Positions 10,639 to 21,092 of a stretch of 64,000 bases of DNA are shown piece after piece. The translations under genes and the position numbers were made by a program. Origin of the DNA: Stappia sp. TSB10P1A (lineage in GTDB: Bacteria > Pseudomonadota > Alphaproteobacteria > Rhizobiales > Stappiaceae); NCBI RefSeq assembly GCF_900185725.1, contig NZ_FYAU01000025.1, positions 1 to 64,000 on the forward strand. Direction: 5' to 3'. The notes under the pieces were generated by a model. That model was not told the DNA's origin. It did not search any database and saw only the letters and a program-made list of their open reading frames with translations. Each line of letters opens with the position of its first letter. Position 1 is the first letter of the stretch.

Positions 10639-10715
10639 GCGGGTGTAGCTCAGTTGGTTAGAGTGCCGGCCTGTCACGCCGGAGGTCGCGGGTTCGAGCC
10701 CCGTCACTCGCGCCA
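10639..10715 (+). tRNA. tRNA-Asp(GTC), copy 2
   Basis: Identical in all 77 bases to copy 1 and separated from it by 44 bp. Its flanks differ but are again complementary: GGGCGA (10633-10638) with TCGCCC (10717-10722), followed by TTTTTCTTTCT. The pair probably comes from a tandem duplication and is co-transcribed. Confidence 0.97.
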
Positions 10716-10716
10716 C

Positions 10717-10732
10717 TCGCCCTTTTTCTTTC
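10717..10732 (+). terminator. probable terminator of the tRNA-Asp pair
   Basis: TCGCCC can pair with GGGCGA upstream of the tRNA and is followed at once by TTTTTCTTTC. The tRNA itself would form the body of the terminator structure. Confidence 0.5.
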
Positions 10733-10939
10733 TCCTGACAGTCCAGACTTATCCAGACCGGACGCACGGGCGACCGACAGGCCTTCGGGCCGCGTCGTCA
10801 CTTTGCGTGCGGACGTTCGTGCGTCTCCTGTGCGCAAGCCGCGCCCGGACACATTGTCGCAACAATTGCATGGCCGCTTCGCTGCTTGCGTGCGGTTGCA
10901 AGGCCGGGTGCAAGCGGACCACGTGGGGAGGGGAGAGCG

Positions 10940-11821
10940 ATGGCGCGGATCACGGGCACGGCACCGGCGGTTCTGGTTCTGACGGTTCTGGCTCTGGGGG
11001 CTCTCGCTCCAGGGGCTGCAGCGCCGGCGCAGGCGGGCGCCCTTTGCACGATGGTGATCGAATCGGCGAGCCGCGCGGTGCTGCTGGAAGAGGGCGACTG
11101 CGCCGTTCGCGTCACGCCGGCCTCCACCTTCAAGGTGCCGCTCGCCGCCATCGGCTACGAGGAAGGCGTGCTGAGCGATGCGCATGCGCCGGTGTGGACC
11201 TGGGCCAAGGGCGAGGTCGACTGGGGCGGCGATCCTTGGCGCGGCGACGTCGATCCCATGCATTGGATGGACTATTCCGTCGTCTGGTACTCCCAGCGCA
11301 TGGCGCGGCAGCTCGGCCATGCGGTGCTGGAACAGCGCACGCGCGCGCTCGGCTTCGGCAATGCCGACTTCTCAGGCGATCCGGGGCAGGACAACGGGCT
11401 GGAGCGTGCCTGGATCGCCTCCTCGCTGACGATCTCGGCGCGCGAGCAGGCGCTGTTTCTCACCGGGCTCCTGAACCGCACGCTGCCGCTGTCGGAGGGC
11501 GCGCAGGCGCAGGCCGAAGCCCTGCTGCCGGCGCATGATGCGGGCGAGGGCTGGACGCTGACGGGCAAGCCCGGCGGAGCCTATCCGCAGCGCGCCGACG
11601 GCAGCTTCGACCGTTCGCGCGGCTTTGGCTGGTTCGTCGGCTGGGCCGAGGCGAAGGGCGAGGAGAACGGGCGGCGGCTGGTCTTCGTGCGGCTGGTGCA
11701 GGACGAGACGCGCGAGCGCGGCTCGCCGGGGCGGCGCGCCCGCGCGGCCTTCCTGGAGGAATGGCCGGCCATCGCAAAGCGCCTGCCTGCCGATGGTCCG
11801 CCGCTTTCCGGCAAAGACTGA
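10940..11821 (+). CDS. class D (OXA-type) beta-lactamase homologue
   Basis: Predicted secreted serine hydrolase; 293 residues with an N-terminal signal peptide (AVLVLTVLALGALAPGAAA, cleavage near AQA). Class D motifs in order: STFK 62-65 (nucleophile Ser and carbamylated Lys), YSVV 112-115 (S-x-V), FGN 139-141 (usual YGN), W158 in AWIASSLTISAREQ, and KPG 210-212 where most enzymes have KTG or KSG. GFGWFVGWAE near 228-237 is also typical. ATG 10940 follows GGGGAGGGGAG. The gene sits alone between tRNA-Asp and nuoA. Family membership is clear; enzyme activity and drug range are not, and KPG may alter or weaken activity. Confidence 0.85.
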   Translation: MARITGTAPAVLVLTVLALGALAPGAAAPAQAGALCTMVIESASRAVLLEEGDCAVRVTPASTFKVPLAAIGYEEGVLSDAHAPVWTWAKGEVDWGGDPWRGDVDPMHWMDYSVVWYSQRMARQLGHAVLEQRTRALGFGNADFSGDPGQDNGLERAWIASSLTISAREQALFLTGLLNRTLPLSEGAQAQAEALLPAHDAGEGWTLTGKPGGAYPQRADGSFDRSRGFGWFVGWAEAKGEENGRRLVFVRLVQDETRERGSPGRRARAAFLEEWPAIAKRLPADGPPLSGKD

Positions 11822-11876
11822 CGCAGGAGCCTTTCGCGCCCGAAAAAAACCGCTTTCGATTACACCGTCGTCGGAC

Positions 11877-11905
11877 TTGCGTTGCGATTGAGCGTGGGCT
11901 AAGCG
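11877..11905 (+). promoter_or_regulatory. candidate promoter of the nuo operon
   Basis: TTGCGT (11877-11882), 17 bp, TAAGCG (11900-11905), about 150 bp before nuoA. The -10 element is weak. It is the best-spaced pair I see in the 232-bp gap. Confidence 0.3.
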
Positions 11906-12053
11906 TGCCCCATGGGCACAGGCGGGAGCGTGCCTCCACGCGCATCCGCCGCAATCGCCGGGAGAGGGACCGGCTGCGCTATGCGCGGCCGGGAATGTCG
12001 CAGGCAGCGCAGGCTGTCGCGGCGCAAAAGGCCCGGCGGAAGGACATTAGGAC

Positions 12054-12419
12054 ATGGAAGAGCTCCTGAGAGATTACGTTCCGATCCTCGTCTTCATCGG
12101 GGTTGCGCTCGTCATCGGCCTCGCGCTTTTGATTTCGCCGTTCGTGCTCGCCTACAAGAATCCCGATTCGGAAAAGCTGTCGGCCTACGAGTGCGGCTTC
12201 AACGCCTTCGACGACGCGCGCATGAAGTTCGACATCCGCTTCTATCTGGTCGCGCTGCTGTTCATCATTTTCGATCTCGAAGTGGCGTTCCTGTTCCCCT
12301 GGGCGGTCGCGTTCGGCGATCTCGGCTGGTACGGCTTCTGGTCGATGATGGCCTTCCTCGGCGTGCTGACCGTCGGCTTCATCTACGAATGGAAGAAGGG
12401 GGCCCTGGAATGGGACTGA
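12054..12419 (+). CDS. nuoA: NADH-quinone oxidoreductase subunit A
   Basis: Membrane subunit of complex I at the quinone-site interface. The 121-residue product has three membrane spans and the conserved loop [20 protein letters not shown], including the Cys of the switch loop, followed by [21 protein letters not shown]. It opens the 14-gene nuo operon (nuoA to nuoN, 12.05-27.67 kb). Its stop overlaps nuoB by 10 bp. Confidence 0.97.
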   Translation: MEELLRDYVPILVFIGVALVIGLALLISPFVLAYKNPDSEKLSAYECGFNAFDDARMKFDIRFYLVALLFIIFDLEVAFLFPWAVAFGDLGWYGFWSMMAFLGVLTVGFIYEWKKGALEWD

Positions 12420-12988
12420 CCTCGCAGCAGCCGCTCATCGCCCAGGCCCCGAAGGGCGTCCTGGACCCGGCCACCGGCAAGCCTGTCGGGGCGAACGATC
12501 CGTTCTTCATGGAGATCAACGACGAACTGGCCGACAAGGGCTTCGTCGTCACCGCCACCGACAATCTGATCCAGTGGGCGCGCACCGGCTCGCTGATGTG
12601 GATGACCTTCGGTCTCGCCTGCTGCGCGGTCGAGATGATGCAGATGTCGATGCCGCGCTACGACGCCGAGCGCTTCGGCTTCGCGCCGCGCGCCTCGCCG
12701 CGCCAGTCGGACGTGATGATCGTCGCCGGCACGCTGACCAACAAGATGGCTCCGGCCCTGCGCAAGGTCTATGACCAGATGCCGGAGCCGCGCTATGTCA
12801 TTTCCATGGGCTCCTGCGCCAATGGCGGCGGCTATTACCACTACTCCTATTCGGTGGTGCGCGGCTGCGACCGGGTGGTGCCGGTGGACATCTATGTTCC
12901 CGGCTGTCCCCCGACCGCCGAGGCGCTGCTCTACGGCGTTCTTCTGCTGCAGAAGAAGATCCGCCGCACCGGAACGATCGAACGCTGA
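12410..12988 (+). CDS. nuoB: NADH-quinone oxidoreductase subunit B
   Basis: Peripheral-arm subunit carrying [4Fe-4S] cluster N2, which reduces quinone. The four ligands are visible: tandem C71-C72 ([11 protein letters not shown]), C136 (MGSCANGGG) and C166 ([11 protein letters not shown]). The 192-residue length is normal for alphaproteobacteria. ATG 12410 overlaps the end of nuoA; the longer open frame upstream is a shadow. Confidence 0.97.
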   Translation: MGLTSQQPLIAQAPKGVLDPATGKPVGANDPFFMEINDELADKGFVVTATDNLIQWARTGSLMWMTFGLACCAVEMMQMSMPRYDAERFGFAPRASPRQSDVMIVAGTLTNKMAPALRKVYDQMPEPRYVISMGSCANGGGYYHYSYSVVRGCDRVVPVDIYVPGCPPTAEALLYGVLLLQKKIRRTGTIER

Positions 12989-13053
12989 ACGCCGCCAGCG
13001 GAGCGCCGGCCCGGCCGGCGCACCTCCCGCAAGCTACTAGACGGGTCAGGATC

Positions 13054-13659
13054 ATGGACGAGACGCTCGCCGAGCTTGGCGAACACATTCAGGCGCATCT
13101 GGGCGATGCCCTCGACGGCTACAAGGTCGCGTATGGGGAGCTGACGCTCGTCGCGCGGGCTTCCGAGATCGTCCAGGTGGTGCGGTTCCTGCGCGACGAT
13201 TCCAGTTGCCAGTTCGTCAACCTGACGGACCTGTGCGGCGTCGACTGGCCGAAGCGGGACAACCGCTTCGACGTGGTCTACCACTTCCTGTCGCCGAAGC
13301 AGAACCTGCGCATCCGCGTCAAGGTGATGGCCGACGAGGAGACGCCGGTGCCCTCCATCGTCGACGTGTTCCCCGGCGCGGAATGGTTCGAGCGCGAGGC
13401 CTATGACATGTATGGCGTGCTGTTCTCCGGCCATCCGGACCTGCGCCGCATCCTGACCGACTACGGCTTCGACGGCCACCCGCTGCGCAAGGATTTCCCG
13501 CTGACGGGCTATGTCGAGGTTCGCTACGACGACGAGAAGAAGCGGGTGGTGTATGAGCCGGTGCGGCTCACCCAGGAATTCCGCGACTTCGACTTCATGT
13601 CGCCTTGGGAGGGTGCGGACTACATCCTGCCCGGCGACGAAAAAGCCAAGACCAATTGA
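13054..13659 (+). CDS. nuoC: NADH-quinone oxidoreductase subunit C
   Basis: The 30-kDa subunit of the complex I peripheral arm; it has no cofactor. The family signature [20 protein letters not shown] is present, followed by [20 protein letters not shown]. At 201 residues it is a separate NuoC, not the NuoCD fusion of E. coli. It lies 65 bp after nuoB and 8 bp before nuoD. Confidence 0.97.
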   Translation: MDETLAELGEHIQAHLGDALDGYKVAYGELTLVARASEIVQVVRFLRDDSSCQFVNLTDLCGVDWPKRDNRFDVVYHFLSPKQNLRIRVKVMADEETPVPSIVDVFPGAEWFEREAYDMYGVLFSGHPDLRRILTDYGFDGHPLRKDFPLTGYVEVRYDDEKKRVVYEPVRLTQEFRDFDFMSPWEGADYILPGDEKAKTN

Positions 13660-13667
13660 GGCAGCCG

Positions 13668-14852
13668 ATGGCAGAGGCTCAGGTCCGCAACTTCAACATC
13701 AATTTCGGTCCGCAGCATCCGGCGGCGCACGGCGTGCTGCGCCTGGTGCTGGAGCTGGACGGCGAGGTGGTGACGCGCGTCGATCCGCATATCGGTCTGC
13801 TGCATCGCGGCACCGAGAAGCTGATCGAGCACAAGACCTACCTGCAGGCGGTGCCCTATTTCGACCGGCTCGACTATGTCGCGCCGATGAACCAGGAGCA
13901 TGCCTTCGCGCTGGCGGTCGAGAAGATGCTCGGCATCACCGTGCCCAAGCGCGGCCAGCTCATCCGCGTGCTCTATTCGGAGATCGGCCGGATCCTGTCG
14001 CATCTGCTGAACGTGACGACGCAGGCGCTCGACGTCGGCGCGCTGACCCCGCCGCTGTGGGGCTTCGAGCCGCGCGAGGAGCTGATGGTGTTCTATGAGC
14101 GGGCCTGCGGCGCGCGCATGCATGCCGCCTATGTGCGGCCGGGCGGCGTGCACCAGGACCTGCCGAAGGAGCTGCTCGACGACATCTGGGACTTCTGCGA
14201 TCCGTTCCTGCAGTCGCTGGACGATATCGAGGGCCTGTTGACCGACAACCGCATCTTCAAGCAGCGCAACGTCGATATCGGCGTCGTGTCGCTTGAGGAC
14301 GCCTGGGCGCGGGGCTTTTCCGGCGTCATGGTGCGCGGCTCGGGCGCGGCCTGGGACCTGCGCAAGGCGCAGCCCTATGAGTGCTATGCCGAACTCGATT
14401 TCGACATCCCGATCGGCAAGAACGGCGACTGCTACGACCGCTATCTGATCCGCATGGAAGAGATGCGCCAGTCGGTGCGGCTGATGAAGCAGTGCCTGGA
14501 GAAGCTGACGGTGGAAAAGGGGCCGGTGTCGTCGGTCGACGGCAAGGTGGTTCCGCCCAAGCGCGGCGAGATGAAGCGCTCGATGGAAGCGCTGATCCAC
14601 CACTTCAAGCTCTACACGGAAGGTTACCGCGTGCCGGAAGGCGAGGTCTATGCGGCCGTCGAGGCGCCGAAGGGCGAGTTCGGCGTCTATCTCGTCGCCG
14701 ACGGCAGCAACAAGCCCTATCGCTGCAAGATCAAGGCCCCCGGCTTTGCCCATCTGCAGGCGATGGATTTCATGTGCCGTGGACACCAGTTGGCCGACGT
14801 GTCGGCGGTGCTCGGCTCCCTCGACATCGTGTTCGGAGAGGTTGACCGGTAA
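13668..14852 (+). CDS. nuoD: NADH-quinone oxidoreductase subunit D
   Basis: The 49-kDa subunit forming the quinone cavity with NuoB. It has the [17 protein letters not shown] motif and invariant residues such as [14 protein letters not shown], and ends [25 protein letters not shown], as in the family. ATG 13668 follows AGGCAGCCG and gives 394 residues, the usual size. Its TAA overlaps the nuoE start by one base. Confidence 0.97.
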   Translation: MAEAQVRNFNINFGPQHPAAHGVLRLVLELDGEVVTRVDPHIGLLHRGTEKLIEHKTYLQAVPYFDRLDYVAPMNQEHAFALAVEKMLGITVPKRGQLIRVLYSEIGRILSHLLNVTTQALDVGALTPPLWGFEPREELMVFYERACGARMHAAYVRPGGVHQDLPKELLDDIWDFCDPFLQSLDDIEGLLTDNRIFKQRNVDIGVVSLEDAWARGFSGVMVRGSGAAWDLRKAQPYECYAELDFDIPIGKNGDCYDRYLIRMEEMRQSVRLMKQCLEKLTVEKGPVSSVDGKVVPPKRGEMKRSMEALIHHFKLYTEGYRVPEGEVYAAVEAPKGEFGVYLVADGSNKPYRCKIKAPGFAHLQAMDFMCRGHQLADVSAVLGSLDIVFGEVDR

Positions 14853-16096
14853 TGGCCGTTCGTCGCCTTCACCCTGAGCAGCCCGCGAGCTTCGCCTTCA
14901 CGGCGGCCAATCTGGAATGGGCCAGGAAGATCATCGCGCGCTATCCCGACGGCCGGCAGGCCTCGGCGGTGATCCCGCTGCTGTGGCGGGCGCAGGAACA
15001 GCATGACGGCTGGTTGCCCGAGCCGGCGATCCGCTATGTCGCCGAAATGCTCGGCATGCCGGACATCCGCGTGCTGGAGGTTGCGACCTTCTACACGATG
15101 TTCCAGCTCGCCCCGGTCGGCAAGAAGGCGCATATCCAGGTCTGCGGCACGACGCCGTGCCAGTTGCGCGGCGCCGAAGACCTGATCCGGGTGTGCAAGT
15201 CGAAGATCGCCGCCCATGCGCATGAGCTGTCGGCGGATGGCGATTTCTCCTGGGAAGAGGTCGAGTGCCTTGGCGCCTGCGTCAACGCGCCGATGGTGCA
15301 GATCTTCAAGGACACCTACGAGGACCTGACGCCGGAGAGTCTGGAACAGCTCATCGACGACATTTCCGCCGGGCGCGAGGTGACGCCGGGTCCGCAGAAC
15401 GGCCGCCGCTTCGGCGCGCCGGAGGGCGGCGCGACGACGCTGACCGGCCTTGCCGACACGACCCGCGGCGGCGATCCGCTGCCGCATGTGGTCAAGGGCG
15501 CCGAGGTGGCCTCGCATGCCTTTGCCGGCGCCTCGATCAATGCCGGCGGCAGCGACTATAACGGCGTTCCGGGCGCGGCCGAGGCGACCAGCCCCAGCAC
15601 CAAGGCGCCGGCTCCCCGGCCCGGCAAGCCCGCCGATCTCGCCAAGCCCGAGGCCAAGCCCGAGATCGTGACGACGCTTCCGCGCGTGCCGGCCGATGAT
15701 CCGGGACCCAAGCCGATGGAGGCGGGACGGCCCGTCTCCGCCGTCAAGGACCACGAGAGCCCGCAGACCAGCCTCGACCTTGCCGGCGGCACCGCCGGCG
15801 AGACGCGGCCCGAACTGCTGGAAGGCGCGCGCGGCGGCGCGGCCGACAATCTGAAGCGGATCAAGGGCGTCGGCCCGAAGATCGAGGGCATCCTCAACGA
15901 GCTCGGCGTCTATCATTTCGACCAGATCGCCGCCTGGACCGAGGAGAACAAGGCCTGGGTCGACACACGGCTGAGGTTCAAGGGGCGTATCGACCGCGAG
16001 GACTGGATCGCCCAGGCCAAGATCCTGGCGGCCGGCGGCGAAACCGAGTTCTCCAGGCGCGCCGGCAACGGCGATGCGCCGACCAACGAGTCGTAA
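14852..16096 (+). CDS. nuoE: NADH-quinone oxidoreductase subunit E with long C-terminal extension
   Basis: The 24-kDa subunit binding the [2Fe-2S] cluster N1a through C98, C103, C139 and C143 ([23 protein letters not shown]). The thioredoxin-like core ends near residue 175, which is the whole protein in many bacteria (about 160-240 aa). Here 414 residues are made: a Pro/Ala/Lys-rich linker of about 150 residues and then a helix-hairpin-helix-like domain (about 332-395) starting [20 protein letters not shown]. Such tails occur in Rhizobiales NuoE, but their role is not established. Confidence 0.95.
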   Translation: MAVRRLHPEQPASFAFTAANLEWARKIIARYPDGRQASAVIPLLWRAQEQHDGWLPEPAIRYVAEMLGMPDIRVLEVATFYTMFQLAPVGKKAHIQVCGTTPCQLRGAEDLIRVCKSKIAAHAHELSADGDFSWEEVECLGACVNAPMVQIFKDTYEDLTPESLEQLIDDISAGREVTPGPQNGRRFGAPEGGATTLTGLADTTRGGDPLPHVVKGAEVASHAFAGASINAGGSDYNGVPGAAEATSPSTKAPAPRPGKPADLAKPEAKPEIVTTLPRVPADDPGPKPMEAGRPVSAVKDHESPQTSLDLAGGTAGETRPELLEGARGGAADNLKRIKGVGPKIEGILNELGVYHFDQIAAWTEENKAWVDTRLRFKGRIDREDWIAQAKILAAGGETEFSRRAGNGDAPTNES

Positions 16097-16111
16097 GGGA
16101 AGGGGATCGCG

Positions 16112-17416
16112 ATGCTGAAGGATCAGGACCGGATCTTCACCAATATCTACGGGCTGCACGACTGGGGCCTCGACGGCGCGCGCCAGCGCGGCCACTGGGA
16201 CGGCACCAAGGGCCTCATCGACAAGGGTCGCGACTGGATCATCAACGAGATGAAGACGTCGGGCCTGCGCGGGCGCGGCGGCGCCGGCTTCCCGACCGGA
16301 CTCAAGTGGTCGTTCATGCCGAAGGAGTCGGACGGGCGTCCGGCCTATCTCGTCGTCAATGCGGACGAGTCGGAGCCGGGCACCTGCAAGGACCGCGAGA
16401 TCCTGCGCCATGACCCGCACACCCTGGTCGAGGGCTGTCTGATCGCCGGCTACGCGATGGGCGCCATCGCCGCCTATATCTATGTGCGCGGCGAGTTCAT
16501 CCGCGAGCGCGAGCGCCTGCAGGCGGCGATCGACCAGGCCTATGAGGCCGGGCTGATCGGCAAGAACAACAAGAACGGCTACGACTTCGACATCTATGTC
16601 CATCACGGCGCCGGCGCCTATATCTGCGGCGAGGAAACCGCGCTGCTGGAGAGCCTGGAGGGCAAGAAGGGCCAGCCGCGGCTGAAGCCGCCGTTCCCGG
16701 CCAATGTCGGCCTCTACGGCTGCCCGACGACGGTGAACAATGTCGAGTCGATCGCCGTTGCCCCGACGATCCTGCGCCGGGGTGCCGCCTGGTTCGCCGG
16801 GCTCGGCAAGCCGAACAATGCCGGCACCAAGCTGTTCTGCGTCTCCGGCCACGTCAACCGTCCCTGCACGGTCGAGGAGGAGATGGGCATTCCCTTCCGC
16901 GAGCTGATCGAGCGCCATTGCGGCGGCATTCGCGGCGGCTGGGACAACCTGCTCGCAGTGATCCCCGGCGGCTCGTCGGTGCCTTGCGTGACGGCCGAGA
17001 ACATCATCGACTGTCCGATGGACTTCGACAGCCTGCGCGGGCTCGGTTCGGGCCTCGGCACGGCGGCGGTGATCGTGATGGACCGCTCCACCGACATCAT
17101 CAAGGCGATTGCCCGGCTCTCCTATTTCTACAAGCACGAGAGCTGCGGCCAGTGCACCCCGTGCCGCGAGGGCACGGGCTGGATGTGGCGGGTGATGGAG
17201 CGGATGGTGGCGGGCAACGCCTCCAAGGAAGAGATCGACATGCTCTTCGACGTCACCAAGCAGGTGGAAGGCCATACGATCTGTGCCCTCGGCGATGCGG
17301 CCGCCTGGCCGATCCAGGGATTGATCAAGAACTTCCGCCCGGTGATCGAAGAGCGCATCGACCAGTATGTGGCCAAGAGCCGCAAGCCGGCGCAGTCGCT
17401 GGCGGCGGCACAGTAA
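16112..17416 (+). CDS. nuoF: NADH-quinone oxidoreductase subunit F
   Basis: NADH-binding subunit holding FMN and [4Fe-4S] N3. The NADH/FMN site [10 protein letters not shown] is at 54-63, [15 protein letters not shown] follows, [19 protein letters not shown] is the second nucleotide motif, and [12 protein letters not shown] (about 343-354) with a later Cys in [12 protein letters not shown] binds N3. The 434-residue length is standard. The gene lies 15 bp after nuoE. Confidence 0.98.
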   Translation: MLKDQDRIFTNIYGLHDWGLDGARQRGHWDGTKGLIDKGRDWIINEMKTSGLRGRGGAGFPTGLKWSFMPKESDGRPAYLVVNADESEPGTCKDREILRHDPHTLVEGCLIAGYAMGAIAAYIYVRGEFIRERERLQAAIDQAYEAGLIGKNNKNGYDFDIYVHHGAGAYICGEETALLESLEGKKGQPRLKPPFPANVGLYGCPTTVNNVESIAVAPTILRRGAAWFAGLGKPNNAGTKLFCVSGHVNRPCTVEEEMGIPFRELIERHCGGIRGGWDNLLAVIPGGSSVPCVTAENIIDCPMDFDSLRGLGSGLGTAAVIVMDRSTDIIKAIARLSYFYKHESCGQCTPCREGTGWMWRVMERMVAGNASKEEIDMLFDVTKQVEGHTICALGDAAAWPIQGLIKNFRPVIEERIDQYVAKSRKPAQSLAAAQ

Positions 17417-17503
17417 GGCGGCCGTAGAGATGGCCGCGGAAAACAGAACGACACGTTCGCGCGCATCAAGGGCGCTGCGGGCAAGCCGCGAGGGCAGCAA
17501 GGC

Positions 17504-19603
17504 ATGAACAAGACGATCTTTGTCGACGGCAAGGAGATCGAGGTTCCGCAGGACTACACGCTGCTGCAGGCTTGCGAGGCGGCGGGTGCCGAGGTGCCGC
17601 GCTTCTGTTTCCACGACCGGCTGTCGATCGCCGGCAACTGTCGCATGTGCCTGGTCGAGGTGAAGGGCGGGCCGCCGAAGCCGGTCGCCTCCTGCGCCAT
17701 GAACGTGCGCGACCTGCGCCCGGGCCCGAACGGCGAGCCGCCGGAGGTCTTCACCAAGACCCCGATGGTCAAGAAGGCCCGCGAGGGCGTGATGGAGTTC
17801 CTGCTGATCAACCATCCGCTCGACTGCCCGATCTGCGATCAGGGCGGCGAGTGCGACCTGCAGGACCAGGCGATGGCCTATGGCGTCGATTCCTCGCGCT
17901 ATGCGGAGAACAAGCGCGCCGTCGAGGACAAGTATATCGGCCCGCTGGTGAAGACGATCATGACGCGCTGCATCCATTGCACGCGCTGCGTCCGCTTCAC
18001 CACGGAGGTCTGCGGCGTCGCCGATCTCGGCCTGATCGGCCGGGGCGAGGACGCGGAGATCACCTCCTACCTGGAACAGGCGCTGTCCTCGGAGATGCAG
18101 GGCAACGTCGTTGACCTGTGCCCGGTCGGCGCGCTGACCCACAAGCCCTATGCCTTCCAGGCCCGGCCCTGGGAGCTGAAGAAGACCGAGAGCATCGACG
18201 TGATGGACGCGGTCGGCTCGGCGATCCGCGTCGACACCCGCGGCCGCGAGGTCATGCGCGTGCTGCCGCGTCTCAACGAGGCGGTCAACGAGGAGTGGAT
18301 CTCCGACAAGACCCGCTACATCTGGGACGGGCTGAAGACCCAGCGCCTCGACCGCCCCTATGTGCGCGTCGACGGCCGGCTGCGGCCGGCAAGCTGGGGC
18401 GAGGCCTTCGCGGCCATCTCCGCCAAGGTCAAGGCGTCGAGCCCGGACAAGCTTGCGGCGATCGCCGGGGATCTCGCCAGCGTCGAGGAAATGTTCGCGC
18501 TGAAGAGCCTGATGAGCGCGCTCGGCTCGGCCAATCTCGACTGCCGCCAGGACGGCGCGGCGCTGGATCCGGCGCTCGGCCGGTCCTCCTACCTGTTCAA
18601 CGCGACGATCGAGGGCATCGAGGACGCGGACGCGGTGCTGATCATCGGCTCCAACCCGCGGCTCGAGGCGCCGGTGCTGAATTCGCGCATCCGCAAGCGC
18701 ATGCGCATGGGCCCGCTGCCCGTCGGCGTCATCGGCCAGCCGGCCGACCTGACCTATCCGGCGACCTATCTGGGCGCCGGCGCCGAGACGCTGGTGGATC
18801 TGGCGGCCGGCAAGCACGGCTTTGCCAAGGTTCTCAAGGACGCCGAACGTCCGCTGATCATCGTCGGCCAGGGCGCGCTGTCGCGCGCCGATGGCGCTGC
18901 CGTGCTGTCGGCGGCGGCCGCGCTGGCGCAGTCGGTCGGCGCGGTCGGGCCCGACTGGAACGGCTTCTCGGTTCTGCACACGGCGGCGGCGCGCGTCGGC
19001 GGCCTCGACATCGGCTTCGTGCCGGGCGAGGGCGGCAAGGGCACGGCGGCGATCCAGCAGGCGGCCGGCGAGGGCGCGATGGACGTCGTGGTCCTGCTCG
19101 GCGCCGACGAGATGGATATGGGCGCCTTTGGCGGGGCCTTCGTCGTCTATATCGGCACCCATGGCGACCGCGGCGCGCATCGCGCCGACGTGATCCTGCC
19201 GGGGGCGGCCTATACCGAGAAGTCGGGCACCTTCGTCAACACGGAAGGGCGCGTGCAGCTCGGCGAGCGTGCCGCCTTCCCGCCGGGCGAGGCGCGCGAG
19301 GACTGGGCGATCCTGCGGGCGCTGTCGGCCCAGCTTGGCGCGGCGCTGCCGTTCGATTCGCTCGAGGAACTGCGCAAGGCGCTCTATGCGGCGCATCCGC
19401 TGATGGCCGGCATCGACGCCATCGACAGCGATGGCGGCGAGGGCACCGCGAAGGCGGCCGCGCTCGGCGGCAAGATGACCGGCGAGGCGTTCCAGCCGGC
19501 GGTCACCGACTTCTACCTTACCAATCCGATCGCGCGGGCCTCCGCGACGATGGCCGAGTGTTCGGCCCTCGCCAAGGCACGCGCGGCAGAGGCCGCGGAG
19601 TAA
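17504..19603 (+). CDS. nuoG: NADH-quinone oxidoreductase subunit G
   Basis: The 75-kDa iron-sulfur subunit. An N-terminal plant-type ferredoxin domain ([19 protein letters not shown]) binds N1b. [17 protein letters not shown] and [18 protein letters not shown] supply ligands for N5 and N4. A molybdopterin-oxidoreductase-like C-terminal domain without cofactor motifs fills the rest. Its 699 residues fit the alphaproteobacterial and mitochondrial form, shorter than E. coli NuoG. Confidence 0.97.
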   Translation: MNKTIFVDGKEIEVPQDYTLLQACEAAGAEVPRFCFHDRLSIAGNCRMCLVEVKGGPPKPVASCAMNVRDLRPGPNGEPPEVFTKTPMVKKAREGVMEFLLINHPLDCPICDQGGECDLQDQAMAYGVDSSRYAENKRAVEDKYIGPLVKTIMTRCIHCTRCVRFTTEVCGVADLGLIGRGEDAEITSYLEQALSSEMQGNVVDLCPVGALTHKPYAFQARPWELKKTESIDVMDAVGSAIRVDTRGREVMRVLPRLNEAVNEEWISDKTRYIWDGLKTQRLDRPYVRVDGRLRPASWGEAFAAISAKVKASSPDKLAAIAGDLASVEEMFALKSLMSALGSANLDCRQDGAALDPALGRSSYLFNATIEGIEDADAVLIIGSNPRLEAPVLNSRIRKRMRMGPLPVGVIGQPADLTYPATYLGAGAETLVDLAAGKHGFAKVLKDAERPLIIVGQGALSRADGAAVLSAAAALAQSVGAVGPDWNGFSVLHTAAARVGGLDIGFVPGEGGKGTAAIQQAAGEGAMDVVVLLGADEMDMGAFGGAFVVYIGTHGDRGAHRADVILPGAAYTEKSGTFVNTEGRVQLGERAAFPPGEAREDWAILRALSAQLGAALPFDSLEELRKALYAAHPLMAGIDAIDSDGGEGTAKAAALGGKMTGEAFQPAVTDFYLTNPIARASATMAECSALAKARAAEAAE

Positions 19604-19612
19604 ACGGGGGCA

Positions 19613-20674
19613 ATGATGGCGGACTTCTGGGCGGATTACCTCTTCCCGCTGATCATCATGGTGGCACAGAGCCTGCTGCTCTTGGTCGCGCTGCTGCTGA
19701 TCGTGGCCTATATCCTGTATGCCGACCGCAAGATCTGGGCGGCGGTGCAGATCCGGCGCGGCCCGAACGTGGTCGGCCCCTGGGGCCTGCTGCAGTCCTT
19801 CGCCGACCTTTTGAAATTCGTGCTGAAGGAGCCGGTGATCCCGGCCGGCGCCAACAAGGGCCTGTTCCTGCTGGCGCCGCTGGTCACGGTGACGCTGGCG
19901 CTGACCGCCTGGGCGGTGGTGCCGGTCGCTGAAGGCTGGGTGATCGCCGACATCAATGTCGGCATCCTGTTCATCCTCGCGATCTCCTCGCTCGGCGTCT
20001 ACGGCATCATCATCGGCGGCTGGGCCTCGAACTCGAAATATCCGTTCCTGTCGGCGCTGCGCTCGGCGGCGCAGATGGTCTCCTACGAGGTGTCGATCGG
20101 CTTCGTCATCGTGACGGTGCTCCTGTGCGTCGGCTCGCTGAACCTTTCGGACATCGTCCGGGCGCAGGAAACCGGCCTTGCCAGCGCGCTCGGCGTGCCG
20201 TGGCTGGCCTTCCTGAACTGGTACTGGCTGCCGCTGTTCCCGATGTTCGTGATCTTCTTCATCTCGGCGCTGGCGGAGACCAACCGGCCGCCGTTCGACC
20301 TTGCCGAGGCCGAGTCCGAGCTGGTCGCCGGCTTCATGGTCGAGTACGGCTCCACGCCCTACATGATGTTCATGCTCGGCGAGTATGTGTCGATCGCGCT
20401 GATGTGCGCGCTGACGACCATCCTGTTCATGGGCGGCTGGCTGCCGCCGCTGGACTTCGCGCCGTTCACCTGGGTGCCGGGCTTCGTCTGGTTCCTGCTG
20501 AAGTCGCTGCTGGTGTTCTTCATGTTCGCGATGGTCAAGGCGATGGTCCCGCGCTACCGCTACGACCAGTTGATGCGCCTTGGCTGGAAGGTGTTCCTGC
20601 CGCTGTCGCTGGCCATGGTGTTCATCGTCGCGGCGGTGCTGATGGCGATGGGCTGGGCGCCGACCGGCGCGTAA
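19613..20674 (+). CDS. nuoH: NADH-quinone oxidoreductase subunit H
   Basis: Membrane subunit closing the quinone tunnel, with eight expected spans. Conserved signatures seen: [20 protein letters not shown] (cytosolic loop 1) and [20 protein letters not shown] (loop 3, charged quinone-site residues). Start ATG 19613 or 19616. Unlike the usual arrangement, nuoI does not follow directly: a small extra gene lies between them. Confidence 0.97.
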   Translation: MMADFWADYLFPLIIMVAQSLLLLVALLLIVAYILYADRKIWAAVQIRRGPNVVGPWGLLQSFADLLKFVLKEPVIPAGANKGLFLLAPLVTVTLALTAWAVVPVAEGWVIADINVGILFILAISSLGVYGIIIGGWASNSKYPFLSALRSAAQMVSYEVSIGFVIVTVLLCVGSLNLSDIVRAQETGLASALGVPWLAFLNWYWLPLFPMFVIFFISALAETNRPPFDLAEAESELVAGFMVEYGSTPYMMFMLGEYVSIALMCALTTILFMGGWLPPLDFAPFTWVPGFVWFLLKSLLVFFMFAMVKAMVPRYRYDQLMRLGWKVFLPLSLAMVFIVAAVLMAMGWAPTGA

Positions 20675-20708
20675 GCGCCGGCCACGGCCTAGGTAGGGGG
20701 AGGGCGGG

Positions 20709-20948
20709 ATGTCGGTCTCGATTGCCGGACTGATCGGTGCCGCCATCGGCCTCTATGTGGGCTGGATCGACTACAAGATCGTTGTCGGCGTGTTGCGGGC
20801 GGCGGCGGAGCGACAGAAGCGGCAGCAGGGCGGGCGCGACAGCCTGCTCGGCCGCTACATGGGCCAGATCCAGATCCTGGTGATGGCCTTCTCGCTGGTC
20901 GGGTTTCCGGTGGTCGGATACCTCGCCGGCAGCGCGCTCGCCGGATAG
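20709..20948 (+). CDS. small two-helix membrane protein inside the nuo operon, unknown function
   Basis: A 79-residue protein I do not recognise. It begins MSVSIAGLIGAAIGLYVGW and has two hydrophobic stretches (about 4-28 and 54-77) around a basic, Gln/Arg-rich loop (AAERQKRQQGGRDSL), suggesting a helical hairpin in the inner membrane. The G-rich ribosome site GGGGGAGGGCGGG sits just before ATG 20709 and codon third positions are strongly G/C, so it is very likely translated. It lies 34 bp after nuoH and about 145 bp before nuoI, on the same strand. An accessory or assembly role for complex I is inference from position only. Confidence 0.8.
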   Translation: MSVSIAGLIGAAIGLYVGWIDYKIVVGVLRAAAERQKRQQGGRDSLLGRYMGQIQILVMAFSLVGFPVVGYLAGSALAG

Positions 20949-21092
20949 GCGGGCGAAAGTTTCGAGCCGGCGGCCGATGGGCGGCATGCCGGCACAGTTC
21001 AAGGATTTGGCCGCTCGCGGTCCGCGCCTTTGCGAAAGGCTCGCGGGACCGATGCGGGGCCAGAGGAAAACGTAACCACGGGGCTCGACGCC

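Noticed and set aside
10518-11821. Genomic island inserted at tRNA-Asp
   Set aside because: The second tRNA is a complete tandem copy, no integrase or terminal direct repeat of the tRNA 3' end is present, and only one gene lies before nuoA.
14717-20746. Very long minus-strand open frame (2009 codons) opposite nuoD-nuoH
   Set aside because: It lies antisense to well-identified nuo genes. High GC removes stop codons in this frame; the translation is low-complexity Arg/His/Gln/Ala with no known domain.
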